From Staphylococcus durrellii (GTDB taxonomy: Bacteria > Bacillota > Bacilli > Staphylococcales > Staphylococcaceae): 64,000 bases of DNA. Positions 18,668 to 27,654 of this stretch are shown here, piece after piece. The stretch covers positions 62,001 through 126,000 of the forward strand of contig NZ_JADIIO010000001.1 of assembly GCF_015594545.1 (NCBI RefSeq), read 5' to 3'. Position numbers and translations under genes: made by a program. The first letter of the stretch is position 1, and each line of letters begins with the position of its first letter. The notes under the pieces were generated by a model. It was not told where the DNA came from. It worked only from the letters and a program-made list of their open reading frames with translations, and searched no databases.

Positions 18668-19534
18668 TTATTCAGGATCGCCGTTTTCGTCATATTTAGT
18701 GACATCGCCATCTTTATCTACAATATATGAACCTGCAAGGTCGCCGTCTTTATCGGTAAAGGAGAATCCCCATTCTCCATCTTCATTTTGCTCAGGCTCT
18801 TTATATTTATATGTAGAAGTATCTAAAGTATGTCCTTCAAAGTCTTCCACTTTATCAATAACATTATCTCTTGTTACTTTTTCACCGCTGTCATCGCTAT
18901 CACTATCGGTACTACTCATATCGCCATAGCCACTTGTTTCCGAAATAACATTTGTCCAAGCGTTAATTGTGCTTTGTGACAGGTCTTGAAGTTTAACTGT
19001 TTTAGGATTATTTAGAATACGGTTAGACTCACGTTCTGTATAACCATCTTCATCCCAACCTTTATTTTGAAAATGACTTGGAACGTTGTAAACAGTCACT
19101 GTACCATCGTTATTATCTTGATACGTTACTTGCCCAGCTGCCGTTGGTGTACCTGATAATAATTGTGTACCACTAGGGAATTTCGCTGAAGCACTTTTAT
19201 TATATGGGTTTAGCGCTTTACCGGATACATCTTCATGGCCGATTTCAGTATTAGAAGGGTCTACAGTGCCACCACTCTCCTCGATGACCGAAATCCAAAC
19301 TTTAGCATAATGCGCATTAGAATTTGTAGTTTCGTTGTGATTATTACTATTAGATGACGAAGAAGAGTTATTATTTGATGACTCATTGTCGTTGTTTTTC
19401 TTACTATTGCTAGATTGCGCGTCTTCTTTAGAACTTTTAGAATCATTACTTGATCCAGTATTAATATTAATATCACACGCCGATAAAACCATTGAAGCTA
19501 AGAGTGCGCTAGCAGCCAAATATTTTAATTTCAC
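18668..19534 (-). CDS. Putative lipoprotein with Ser/Asn-rich linker
   Basis: 288 residues of unrecognised function. Lipoprotein signal peptide with lipobox LSAC (Cys at residue 20), then about 50 residues rich in Ser, Asn and Lys that look like a flexible wall-spanning spacer, then a folded region (WISVIEESGGTVDPSNTEIG) and a second acidic low-complexity stretch (SSTDSDSDDSG) before a C-terminal part with two DKDGD motifs. The DKDGD motifs resemble Asp-rich calcium sites, but this is speculation. Monocistronic, with a promoter palindrome upstream. Confidence 0.7.
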   Translation of the reverse strand: MKLKYLAASALLASMVLSACDININTGSSNDSKSSKEDAQSSNSKKNNDNESSNNNSSSSSNSNNHNETTNSNAHYAKVWISVIEESGGTVDPSNTEIGHEDVSGKALNPYNKSASAKFPSGTQLLSGTPTAAGQVTYQDNNDGTVTVYNVPSHFQNKGWDEDGYTERESNRILNNPKTVKLQDLSQSTINAWTNVISETSGYGDMSSTDSDSDDSGEKVTRDNVIDKVEDFEGHTLDTSTYKYKEPEQNEDGEWGFSFTDKDGDLAGSYIVDKDGDVTKYDENGDPE

Positions 19535-19576
19535 AAAAAAATCCCCTTTGATAAATAATTAAATCTTTTAATTAAT

Positions 19577-19607
19577 ATTATACACAAAATGTTGTGTATT
19601 ATCACAA
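19577..19607 (-). promoter_or_regulatory. Promoter of the lipoprotein gene with overlapping inverted repeat
   Basis: On the reverse strand, TATAAT (19577-19582) adjoins a perfect 8-4-8 inverted repeat, ATACACAA-AATG-TTGTGTAT, at 19580-19599, with a possible TTGTGA -35 at 19602-19607. The repeat fills the spacer, as an operator would. Confidence 0.5.
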
Positions 19608-19649
19608 TTAATTTAAAATATTTCAATTTGGAAAGGGGATTTTAAATTG

Positions 19650-20378
19650 TTATTTGTTTAATTCATTAATTACAGTAACCATGTCTTCATGGAAAACTAA
19701 GTTTGCATCTCTATCATAAGGTGTGGGCTCTTTATTAATTATAATGAGGTTTTGACCTTCGAAATTTGAAATAAGTCCTGCTGCTGGTTGGACTACAAGT
19801 GACGATCCGAGTACGACTAGCGTATCGGCTTGTTGTATCTTATTTAGGGCATTAACTATGGTTTCTTGATTAAGCATTTCCCCGTAAAGTACAATATCAG
19901 GTCTAATAGCACTATCGCATGCTTCACAATGACGTAAATCATTAGTAATGACATAGGATTGCGAATAGTCTTTATGGCAATTAATACAATAAAAATGATT
20001 TAACGTACCATGTAATTCGTCGACTTTTTCACTACCAGCAACTGAATGGAGCCCATCAATGTTTTGGGTAATGACGCCTAGAGATTGATTACTTTTTTCT
20101 AGCTCAGCAATCCACTGATGTACATTATTAGGCTGTTTATCAGTATATAATAAGCGTTTATGACAAAAATTCATAAATCCTGTTGGATCATCTTGTAAAT
20201 AATCGGCACTTAATAAATATTCAGGAGAATAGCCCTCTTTTGAAATTTCATCGAAAAGGCCACCCATAGAGCGAAAGTCTGGAATACCACTTGCTACAGA
20301 TATACCTGCCCCTGTAAAAAATGTGATTTTATTAGAATTATTAATAATATCTTTTAATTGTTCGATATTGTTTTCCAT
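19650..20378 (-). CDS. Sirtuin NAD-dependent protein deacylase
   Basis: 242 residues with the full SIR2 core: GAGISVASGIPDFRS near the N-terminus (NAD site), TQNIDGLH and the catalytic His in LHGT, a four-Cys zinc site (CINC and CEAC), and LVVLGSSLVVQPAAGL late in the chain. Family function is NAD-consuming removal of acyl groups from lysines. There is no macrodomain or lipoyl partner next to it. Single-gene unit on the reverse strand. Confidence 0.9.
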   Translation of the reverse strand: MENNIEQLKDIINNSNKITFFTGAGISVASGIPDFRSMGGLFDEISKEGYSPEYLLSADYLQDDPTGFMNFCHKRLLYTDKQPNNVHQWIAELEKSNQSLGVITQNIDGLHSVAGSEKVDELHGTLNHFYCINCHKDYSQSYVITNDLRHCEACDSAIRPDIVLYGEMLNQETIVNALNKIQQADTLVVLGSSLVVQPAAGLISNFEGQNLIIINKEPTPYDRDANLVFHEDMVTVINELNK

Positions 20379-20579
20379 TTATAACACTCCATTTAACAAT
20401 ATGACTAGCATTGTGCTTATATCAATTCTACATATAATAATTTTAGATATAAGCAATTGCTTTAGCAAACATAAAATTAAATTTAACGGCCATATTACTA
20501 AAATCTTGAGCTAATTAAAGAAATTTTTATTAACTTGCATTATAATAAATACAAAATATTGAGAATAGAGGTCAATGTA

Positions 20580-21470
20580 GTGAAGAAGTTATGGATTTTA
20601 GGCAGTAGTTTAATAGTTATCGTTGTTATTGTGTCATTAATCACATTCGGGATGAATAAAAGCCAATCAAATTCTAATCAACAAGAACGTAAGCAACATA
20701 CACAACATTCAAAATATATAAAAAGCCAAACACCAACGTTATTTTTACATGGTTATGCAGGGACGCTAAATTCCGAGAAATATATGGTGAATCAGGCTAA
20801 GAGAAAGGGCGCAACAAAGAATGTCATAACGGCTGTGGTGAGTAATAATGGCCAAGTTCAGTTAAAAGGAAAGCTGAAAAAGAATGCAAAGAATCCTGTC
20901 GTTCAAGTCGTGTTGGAAAATAATAAGCAAGGCGATTATGACATAAATGCAAAGTGGATTAAAAATGTCTTGGTGAAATTACAAGATGAATATAAAATTA
21001 AAAAGTTTAACTTCGTAGGACACTCGATGGGTAATTTATCTTTTGCCAACTATATGTATTTATATGGCGATGATCATTCATTGCCTCAATTAAACAAACA
21101 AGTAAACATCGCTGGTACGTTTAATGGCGTGTTGAATTTAAATGAAAAAGTAAATGAAATTTCAGTTGATAAAAATGGTAAACCAAGTCGTATGAATCAA
21201 CCTTACCAACAACTACTTAAACTAAAAGAAATTTATAAAGGAAAACATATCTCAGTATTAAATATTTATGGAGATATACAAGACGGCACGCACTCTGATG
21301 GACGTGTATCGAATAGTTCCTCAAAATCATTAAAATATTTACTGGGAAATAGTCCTAAAAGCTACAAAGAGTCAAAATATGAAGGGCAAAAAGCACAACA
21401 TAGTGAATTACATGAAAACAGCAAAGTTGCTAATGAATTAATAGACTTTCTGTGGAGGAATGATGATTAG
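20580..21470 (+). CDS. DUF915-type alpha/beta hydrolase, membrane-anchored or secreted
   Basis: About 296 residues. A single N-terminal hydrophobic segment (KKLWILGSSLIVIVVIVSLI) is followed by a Gln/Asn-rich linker and an alpha/beta-hydrolase domain with the oxyanion motif FLHGYAGT, the nucleophile elbow GHSMGN and a late His in AQHSELHEN. GTG 20580 is chosen because an AGAGGT SD precedes it; the frame upstream to 20535 runs over the promoter. Substrate unknown; relatives are called lipase-like cell-surface hydrolases. Confidence 0.8.
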   Translation: MKKLWILGSSLIVIVVIVSLITFGMNKSQSNSNQQERKQHTQHSKYIKSQTPTLFLHGYAGTLNSEKYMVNQAKRKGATKNVITAVVSNNGQVQLKGKLKKNAKNPVVQVVLENNKQGDYDINAKWIKNVLVKLQDEYKIKKFNFVGHSMGNLSFANYMYLYGDDHSLPQLNKQVNIAGTFNGVLNLNEKVNEISVDKNGKPSRMNQPYQQLLKLKEIYKGKHISVLNIYGDIQDGTHSDGRVSNSSSKSLKYLLGNSPKSYKESKYEGQKAQHSELHENSKVANELIDFLWRNDD

Positions 21471-21534
21471 TTTAAGATAAGAATATCTCATGTTTCTTCT
21501 TTTAAGCAAATATACTTTTCTTTAATTTTAGAGG

Positions 21535-21564
21535 GATTCGTCAATATTATGGCGAGTCTTTTTT
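21535..21564 (+). terminator. Intrinsic terminator after the hydrolase gene
   Basis: Stem GATTCGTC/GGCGAGTC (8 pairs, two G-U), 8-nt loop, then six T. Confidence 0.75.
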
Positions 21565-21710
21565 AATATTTAGCTACTTTTTCAATATTTACCATTTAAA
21601 AACGATGTAATTAGTATATACTGGTTTACATGATTTACTGAGGTTTAGGAGGAAAATAGGAACAATATGCATAAGTAATTAAATTATAAAGGAATATTTG
21701 AGGTGTCAAA

Positions 21711-23321
21711 ATGATTCACAGAAAGTTGAAAGACAAGCTAGATTGGCCAGTATTTATCATAAGTGGTGGCGTACTTATCATATTCGTAGTTATGTCATCA
21801 TTATTTACTAAGGCCACTTCACATTTTATTCAACAAGGATTTCATTATTCTATAACGTATTTCGGTGCTTTCTGGCAATTTTTGTTATTAGTTACATTTG
21901 CGGTAGGATTATTTTTATCCATTACAAAATATGGTCGTGTTAGATTAGGCAATATATCTAAACCAGAAATGGGCTATTTTAAATGGGCAGCAATCATTAT
22001 TACTTCTGGTTTGGGAGCGGGTGCAATTTTTTGGGCAGCAGCTGAGCCTATGTATTATTTTATTGATGTGCCTCCCACAATGGATGCAAGTATAAAAAAT
22101 AAGAGCGTCGAAGCAATACCGGCAGCAATGGCTCAAAGTTTCACTTCATGGGGTTATACAGCGTGGGCAGTGTATGGTGCTGTAAGTGGTATTATAATCA
22201 TGTATGCCCATTACAATAAAGGGATGAAAATTTTACCGAGAACATTGTTGTATCCGATTTTTGGTAAAAAACTTGAGCGTAATGGTTTGGGTTCTGTGAT
22301 AGATATATTTTGTATTTTAGGCGCAGTAGCTGGAACGATAGGCACAATAGGTTTCTTTGGTTTTCAATTTAGTTACTGGTTACATAGTATTTTTGGAGTT
22401 CCTGACAACATTATCACGCAAGTAGTATCGGTTGTTGGTTTAATTGTGGTAGTAACATTCTCTGCTGTAACTGGTATAGATAAAGGGATACAATTTTTAA
22501 GTAAATTGAACGTGTGGCTAGCGCTTGGTGTAGCTGCATTTATTATCTTGATAGGACCAGGCATATTCATATTACATACTTTTATGTCTTCATATGGTAC
22601 TTATATTACACACTTTATTAGTATTAGTACTTTTAGAGGCGACAATAAATGGGCCGGAGCATGGATGTTGTTTTTCTTTGGTTGGTTTATAGGTTATGGA
22701 CCATTGATGGGCATGTTAGTAGCACGTGTTTCCAGAGGAAGAACAATAAGAGAAATTTTTATCTTAGTTTCAATTTTAGCGGGATTAGTTTCTCAAATTT
22801 GGTTTACTATTTTAGGTGGCAGTGGTCTGTTTTATGAACGTCATCAGGCTGGGACTATCAGTCATCCTTTAGAAGAGAATGGTTTGCCAGCAGCTGTCAT
22901 TTCGATAGCTAATCATCTGCCTTTAGGTAGCTTAGTCGTAATCGCGTTGCTGTTATTAACGTTAATATTCGTTATTACTACGGCAGATACAATGTCGTAT
23001 TCAATATCTATGTCAGTAACGGGACAAGGCGATCCTCCGAAAATAATAAGAGTATTTTGGGTAGCGGTAATGGGTGCTATTTCCGTAATTCTCATCAATA
23101 TTGGACAAGGAAGTATTGATGCAATTCAGTCGTTTATTATTATCACGGCAGTACCCATATCAATTATTATGTTACCAGTTATTTGGACTGCCCCAGCCAT
23201 AGCTCATAAATTAGCTAAAGAGCAGGGTATTATTAAAGTGAAAGAAAAAAATGCAGTTTTCAAATTTCTAGTACCAAATCAAATATTAAAATATACCGGA
23301 AATGATAAAAATAAAGATTAA
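21711..23321 (+). CDS. BCCT-family transporter (betaine/choline/carnitine type)
   Basis: A 536-residue protein with about 12 membrane helices and the BCCT pattern, including GLGAGAIFWAAAEPMYYF in helix 3, followed by FTSWGYTAWAVYG and GWFIGYGPLMGMLVARVSRG. BCCT carriers import compatible solutes or carnitine. The glycine-rich GMGIG stretch of classical sodium-betaine carriers is replaced by GAGAIFW, so substrate and coupling ion may differ. No choline or betaine oxidation genes are adjacent. SD is weak (GAGGTG). A strong hairpin follows at 23604. Confidence 0.85.
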   Translation: MIHRKLKDKLDWPVFIISGGVLIIFVVMSSLFTKATSHFIQQGFHYSITYFGAFWQFLLLVTFAVGLFLSITKYGRVRLGNISKPEMGYFKWAAIIITSGLGAGAIFWAAAEPMYYFIDVPPTMDASIKNKSVEAIPAAMAQSFTSWGYTAWAVYGAVSGIIIMYAHYNKGMKILPRTLLYPIFGKKLERNGLGSVIDIFCILGAVAGTIGTIGFFGFQFSYWLHSIFGVPDNIITQVVSVVGLIVVVTFSAVTGIDKGIQFLSKLNVWLALGVAAFIILIGPGIFILHTFMSSYGTYITHFISISTFRGDNKWAGAWMLFFFGWFIGYGPLMGMLVARVSRGRTIREIFILVSILAGLVSQIWFTILGGSGLFYERHQAGTISHPLEENGLPAAVISIANHLPLGSLVVIALLLLTLIFVITTADTMSYSISMSVTGQGDPPKIIRVFWVAVMGAISVILINIGQGSIDAIQSFIIITAVPISIIMLPVIWTAPAIAHKLAKEQGIIKVKEKNAVFKFLVPNQILKYTGNDKNKD

Positions 23322-23569
23322 GTTAAAGTTTAGTTCCATAAACAAATCCAAATAGTATATTCCTTTCACCATTTGCCATACTTGAGTCAATACGATAATA
23401 AGGGTAGTATTTCTCTGAAATCTAAACGTATTTGGTGGGTAATAAAGGTTTTAAAATTAAAGACAAAATAATTGGTTATGAAATGTTAATATGAAAATAT
23501 TTTCGAAGTTTTTAAAATTTATTGATATTGTTTAGAATACTAAAGCGAATACAAGTCGAAATATAAAAG

Positions 23570-23836
23570 GGTCAGGGACATAAATAGTTCTGACTAAAGA
23601 ATAAAAGCTAATTTCTATTGGATAATATAGAAATTAGCTTTTTCTTTAATGCACTTTTGTAGCTCGTTGAGCTGTTACCTTACTTATATTCAGTGTCATT
23701 AAGACAAAACATAGTCCCGTTTAGCTTTGTTTATGACTTGAACCATATCTCAAGCAAGCATATACGTTCAAAACCGTAAGATTTTAAATACAAAGAGAGC
23801 TGCTCCCTTTACGGATTGGCTCTCTTTGTATTTATT
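23570..23836. repeat. Dispersed intergenic repeat, copy A
   Basis: Two-hairpin element. The first part includes CTGACTAAAGAATAAAAG and a perfect 15-bp stem (23604-23618 with 23627-23641) ending in T. The second is a 15-bp stem AAATACAAAGAGAGC (23786-23800) pairing with 23819-23833 around a loop containing CCCTTTACGGATT. The same two blocks recur in the same order at about 26265-26412 (copy B). The arms differ in sequence but stay paired, which suggests selection on RNA structure. Copy A probably ends the BCCT transcript. The rest of the 23322-23995 gap shows nothing else. Confidence 0.7.
23604..23644 (+). terminator. Terminator hairpin after the BCCT gene
   Basis: Perfect 15-bp stem AAAGCTAATTTCTAT/ATAGAAATTAGCTTT, 8-nt loop, T-run. 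It is part of repeat copy A. Confidence 0.75.
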
Positions 23837-23995
23837 GTCCTAGCATTTTCAAAGTCAAAATCAGTAGCAATAAGATGATATTTAATTGTTTAAAAAAGAA
23901 GGTTGTTATTTTATTTGGTATGTGAGAATAATTTGATCTTATAAATGGGGAAAGCAACACACATTTTCGGACTGTACGTTGCTTTTTATTATTAC

Positions 23996-24718
23996 TTAGG
24001 CATTATAGATTTTTCTATTAAGGTTTACTACATCATCATGCGTAAATTCAGAAGAAAAGTTTTCTATGACTTTATCTCTAAGTGATGGAGCCTCTTCTTT
24101 ATTAGCGTTTGCTAAAGCTATTTTTAAATCTTCTTTAGTTAACTCAGTACAATAAGCTGGCGTGCCCGGTTGTTGTTTCCATGAATCTTTCAATTCACCA
24201 CTATCTATAGTATCAAAACCAACCTCACTTACAATATTCATTATTATTTCTTTTTCTTTAATATCATTACCTGCCACTGCCATAGCTATACGATTTTCGC
24301 TGTCTTGTGGAGTGCCTTTATTAGCTAGTGTGTATGCCAACTGATTATTAAATGCTTTGACCACATCTCTGCCTAGTTGTTGTGATACCCATATACTTTC
24401 CGGTGTGCCATCCTCGATTGCTTCAATTTTATTATCTCTAAATGGATAATAATTAGAAGTATCAACAACGATAATATCTTTTGGTATATTAGATATTATA
24501 TGACTGAGTTTTGGCATTACATCGGTAGGAATAGAAAGTATTAATATATCAATATCTTCTACAATATTTTGTAATTCAACTGCTTGACCACTAATATTTT
24601 TATCTTTCAAATGTTTAACAGAACGAACATCTGCAACTTTCACTTTATGCCCACTGTCATGTAACTTATGAGATAATGTTGATCCAATAGGCCCTGCGCC
24701 TACAATGCCGAATTTCAT
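23996..24718 (-). CDS. NAD(P)-binding oxidoreductase (F420-dependent-reductase-like fold)
   Basis: 240 residues with an N-terminal Rossmann motif (MKFGIVGAGPIGSTLSHKLH) followed by a beta-alpha-beta pattern with ILILSIPTDVMPKL and VVDTSNYYPFRD, as in the NADP-oxidoreductase family related to F420-dependent reductases. The F420 cofactor is not expected in staphylococci, so the family name only describes the fold. SD TTAAGGAGATG. It is read leftward next to the HxlR regulator and has a GTACTAA-type inverted repeat in its upstream region, suggesting control by that regulator. Confidence 0.75.
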   Translation of the reverse strand: MKFGIVGAGPIGSTLSHKLHDSGHKVKVADVRSVKHLKDKNISGQAVELQNIVEDIDILILSIPTDVMPKLSHIISNIPKDIIVVDTSNYYPFRDNKIEAIEDGTPESIWVSQQLGRDVVKAFNNQLAYTLANKGTPQDSENRIAMAVAGNDIKEKEIIMNIVSEVGFDTIDSGELKDSWKQQPGTPAYCTELTKEDLKIALANANKEEAPSLRDKVIENFSSEFTHDDVVNLNRKIYNA

Positions 24719-24808
24719 AATAACATCTCCTTAATTTTGATCATGCATTGATTTTTAATACTAAAAGAGATATTTCATTTTTAAAAGAGGGCAATAATAT
24801 TAGACTAG

Positions 24809-24824
24809 GTACTAATTTTAGTAC
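24809..24824. promoter_or_regulatory. Candidate HxlR operator upstream of the oxidoreductase gene
   Basis: Inverted repeat GTACTAA-TT-TTAGTAC, 7-bp arms, about 90 bp before the 24718 start. It shares its GTAC ends with the repeat at 25264-25277. Confidence 0.45.
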
Positions 24825-24884
24825 TTAAACATTTTAACCTAATAGTTCATCCTAAATGCTAAACACTTTTTCTTATAGTTAATG

Positions 24885-25250
24885 CTATTGTTTTTTTGCC
24901 TGTTGTCCATGTTTTTTGCCGAAATTTTCCATCATATCTATGATAGGTAGTAATGCTTTTCCTTTTTCAGTTAAACTATAAACAACTTTGGGAGGTACTT
25001 CAGCATATACATTTCTATTTATAACACCGTCTTCTTCTAATTCTCTTAATTGTTTTGTTAGAGATCCTTGAGAAATACTAGTAAGAAATTTTTTAATTTG
25101 ATTATAGCGTCTATCATTTTCTTTTAGATACCATATGATTAAATTTTTATAGCGTCCTGACAAAATATTTTGTGTATATGCTATACCATAAATATCTCTA
25201 TGTTCCTCTATAACATCTTCATCAAATCCGTAATTACAAATTTTAACCAT
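24885..25250 (-). CDS. HxlR-family redox-type transcriptional regulator
   Basis: A 121-residue winged-helix protein of the HxlR/DUF24 type: SGRYKNLIIWYLKENDRRYN, then SQGSLTKQLRELEEDGVINR and PPKVVYSLTEKGKALLPII. A single N-terminal Cys at residue 5 (MVKICNYGF) sits where YodB and QsrR carry their redox-sensing Cys. These proteins respond to quinones, diamide or hypochlorite by Cys oxidation and de-repress oxidoreductase genes. It is divergent from a nitroreductase gene, the arrangement seen for HypR and YodB targets. SD GGAGGGG. Sensor role inferred from the Cys and context. Confidence 0.85.
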   Translation of the reverse strand: MVKICNYGFDEDVIEEHRDIYGIAYTQNILSGRYKNLIIWYLKENDRRYNQIKKFLTSISQGSLTKQLRELEEDGVINRNVYAEVPPKVVYSLTEKGKALLPIIDMMENFGKKHGQQAKKQ

Positions 25251-25263
25251 AAAACCCCTCCAT

Positions 25264-25277
25264 TGTACAAAGGTACA
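25264..25277. promoter_or_regulatory. Candidate HxlR operator in the divergent promoter
   Basis: Inverted repeat TGTAC-AAAG-GTACA, 14 bp before the HxlR start and about 100 bp before the nitroreductase start. Confidence 0.5.
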
Positions 25278-25380
25278 TTTTTTGATACTATAACTTATTT
25301 AATTGCCTTCTTCTCAAAAAGGCTTAATGACTTTAATATACTATATATCAAAATTTAAAAAAACGAAAGAAGGAAAAAAT

Positions 25381-26121
25381 ATGAATGAGACAATTTCGTT
25401 ATTACAAAATCATAGTTCGGTAAGAAAATTTGAAAACAAACCATTATCTGAAGAACAAGTAACGGATATATTTAAATCAGCTAACCAAGCCTCTTCATTT
25501 AGTTTGTTACAAGCTGTTTCAATTATTAGAATTTCTGATAAAGAGACACGGGAAAAAATCCAAGAACTTTGTGCTGACCAGCCGTATATTACAGAAGCAT
25601 CAGAGTTTTGGATTTTCTGTTCAGATTTCAATAGAAATCACCAAATTGCTCCTGACGTGGATCTCACTTACACAGAATTTTTACAAATTGGAACTGTTGA
25701 TGCGGGTCTTATGGCGCAAAATGCTTTAATTGCAGCAGAATCTATGGGTCTAGGTGGTGTTTATATCGGTGCTGTACGTATTAATATAGAGGAACTTACA
25801 GAAGTATTAGACTTGCCTGAATACGTCACGCCTGTCATGGGGTTATGTATAGGCTATCCTGCTCAAGAAAAAAATCCAACTAAACCAAGATTACCTCAGT
25901 CTATAGTGATGCATACAGATAAATATGAACCATTTAATGTAAGTGATATTAAAGAATACGATGAAGAAATGAAAAAATACTATGAAGGCAGACCTGTCAG
26001 AGCACCTTTCACTGTAAGAAATGTTAAAGGATGGAGTGACCACATTCAAGATCACTTAGAAAGAAGTATCTTACCTAATATGCTTACGCACTTAAACACA
26101 CAAGGGTATGCAAAAAAATAA
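25381..26121 (+). CDS. NADPH-dependent nitroreductase/flavin oxidoreductase
   Basis: 246 residues of the nitroreductase fold (NfsA/FRP branch): MNETISLLQNHSSVRKFENK binds FMN through the SVRKF motif, followed by SANQASSFSLLQAVSIIRI and GLGGVYIGAVR. Such enzymes reduce nitro compounds, quinones and flavins with NADPH. ATG 25381 has a GAAAGAAGGA SD; the longer frame from 25303 crosses the promoter. Divergent from the HxlR gene, so probably induced by thiol or quinone stress. Confidence 0.88.
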   Translation: MNETISLLQNHSSVRKFENKPLSEEQVTDIFKSANQASSFSLLQAVSIIRISDKETREKIQELCADQPYITEASEFWIFCSDFNRNHQIAPDVDLTYTEFLQIGTVDAGLMAQNALIAAESMGLGGVYIGAVRINIEELTEVLDLPEYVTPVMGLCIGYPAQEKNPTKPRLPQSIVMHTDKYEPFNVSDIKEYDEEMKKYYEGRPVRAPFTVRNVKGWSDHIQDHLERSILPNMLTHLNTQGYAKK

Positions 26122-26264
26122 GTGGCATTCTAATAAGTAGCATATCGAGATACGACGTAATTAATTATCATACTACTATAATAGGTAAAAAGAGAACGAG
26201 TAGTTGTTTTATTGAGAGTGTAAAAATACTGTATCAAGAAAGCAATGAAGTATTTATAAAACCA

Positions 26265-26412
26265 AGAGTTTGGGATATAAATATTTCTGACTAAAGAATA
26301 AAAGGCAATTTCTATTGGTATAATATAGAAATTGCCATTGGTAGTGTAAGTTGAGTCATGTTAGATTTTGAATGCAAAGAGAGCTAACCCTTTACGGATT
26401 AGCTCTTTTGTT
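26265..26412. repeat. Dispersed intergenic repeat, copy B
   Basis: Second copy of the element at 23570-23836: CTGACTAAAGAATAAAAG at 26288-26305, a 12-bp stem GGCAATTTCTAT/ATAGAAATTGCC (26304-26336), then an AAAGAGAGCTAA/TTAGCTCTTTT hairpin whose loop again carries CCCTTTACGGA. It is shorter than copy A because the part between the hairpins is reduced. A separate GAGGTTGG/CCAACCTC hairpin follows at about 26415-26440. The remainder of the 26122-26483 gap shows no gene. Confidence 0.65.
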
Positions 26413-26483
26413 TTGAGGTTGGGTGTTTATGTCCAACCTCATTGTTGCTTATTTAGATACTTTTTAGTGTGAGATTTACAGTT

Positions 26484-27068
26484 TTATTGACCTATTGTAA
26501 CTTCCATTAAATTATCGTTTTTGTCAAAGAAAGCTGTGTACGAACCTGCATTTGTCGCGTATTTGACGAATGTTCCATCCTTATTGCCTAGTTTGCCTTC
26601 GTCAACAATTTTGTTAGAGGTATGTGCTTTTTTAAATGTTGCTTTTGATACTGAGTCTGGTTTTGTTAAGAACGTGATTGAGACGACTTTATTATCTCCA
26701 TTAAAGTCTACGGTAGTATCATAAACTTTTTTAGAGTGATCATATTCTGCTGTTGCTTTTGGGTCTACCTTGTAACCATCGATAGACACATTATCATACT
26801 TTAATGCGCGGACGAAGTTATAGTCTTGCGTAAATGAAGGGTCGTATGTTGTATAGCCTTCATAGTTGTACCATGGTGTTTCGGCTTTTAATTTAGCATT
26901 GCTTTCAGTGTTGACACCACTTGAACCACCTTCACCATGACCCCATTTTTGTACTTGCTGTGCTGCTTGGACTGGAGAACTATTTGTTGAAATATAAGCT
27001 GCTGAGGAACCTAAGACTAGCGTTGATACTACGAGAGTTGCTGAGAACAATTTTCCTACTTTATTCAT
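26484..27068 (-). CDS. isaB: IsaB-like secreted protein
   Basis: 194 residues with a Sec signal peptide (MNKVGKLFSATLVVSTLVLG, cleavage near VQAAQQ) and no lipobox or LPxTG. The mature part has the IsaB pattern: PWYNYEGYTTYDPSFTQDYN, FVRALKYDNVSIDGYKV, and a terminal FDKNDNLMEVTIGQ. IsaB of S. aureus is a secreted/surface immunodominant antigen of uncertain role reported to bind nucleic acid. The N-terminal insert with HGEGGSSG is unlike the S. aureus protein as I remember it. SD GAGGAGTG. Single-gene unit. Confidence 0.8.
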   Translation of the reverse strand: MNKVGKLFSATLVVSTLVLGSSAAYISTNSSPVQAAQQVQKWGHGEGGSSGVNTESNAKLKAETPWYNYEGYTTYDPSFTQDYNFVRALKYDNVSIDGYKVDPKATAEYDHSKKVYDTTVDFNGDNKVVSITFLTKPDSVSKATFKKAHTSNKIVDEGKLGNKDGTFVKYATNAGSYTAFFDKNDNLMEVTIGQ

Positions 27069-27295
27069 AATAAATCACTCCTCATATTTATCGCTAATTT
27101 CAAGTGTAATAATTCACTTTCATCATACACCAAATTTGTTTAATTGCAACTAAATAGTGTGATTTGAAAAATTAATTTCGATAAAATTAATTAGGTTATA
27201 TAAGTAGACTAACGATATAACATGATTTATATATTAAAAGCGATTTTGAAATGATTGCTTCTTCAGCAATTTGTAGAATTTATTAGTTGAATTTT

Positions 27296-27616
27296 AGTAC
27301 TTTAGCGTTAACATACTCTGCAACTAAATATTATGTTGCCAATTATACAGAAGGTATAGATATTCAATTGAGAGATTAAGGCGTTAAAATGCGTGCGAAA
27401 GTTAACGCTCCTGCAGCAACAAAATCTAAATTCTTAAATCGTTATTTTGATACTACTGATACAAATTATGATGAGGTTTCAGAGAAATATAGCACTTCTA
27501 AAAAATTAGCCAGTCACATTATGGATTTATATGATAGTGGTAATCATATTGGTATCATAAATAGTGACACGTTTGCGTTTAAAATTTATGATTATTTTTA
27601 TCTATTGAATCACTAA
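27296..27616 (+). pseudogene. 3' remnant of a short-chain dehydrogenase/reductase gene
   Basis: In one frame: STLALTYSATKYYVANYTEG, then IDIQLRD, a TAA stop at 27377-27379, then GVKMRAKVNAPAATKSKFLN to a stop at 27614-27616. YSATK at 27314-27328 is the SDR catalytic YxxxK, and the following AKVNAPAATKSKF corresponds to the post-catalytic loop. The Rossmann N-terminal half is absent upstream, where the frame is closed just before 27288. A 75-codon ATG frame at 27389 is the part after the stop and is unlikely to be a real gene. Confidence 0.7.
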
Positions 27617-27654
27617 ATAGTCTAAGTGCTATAACCATAATTCAGAAAAAATAA

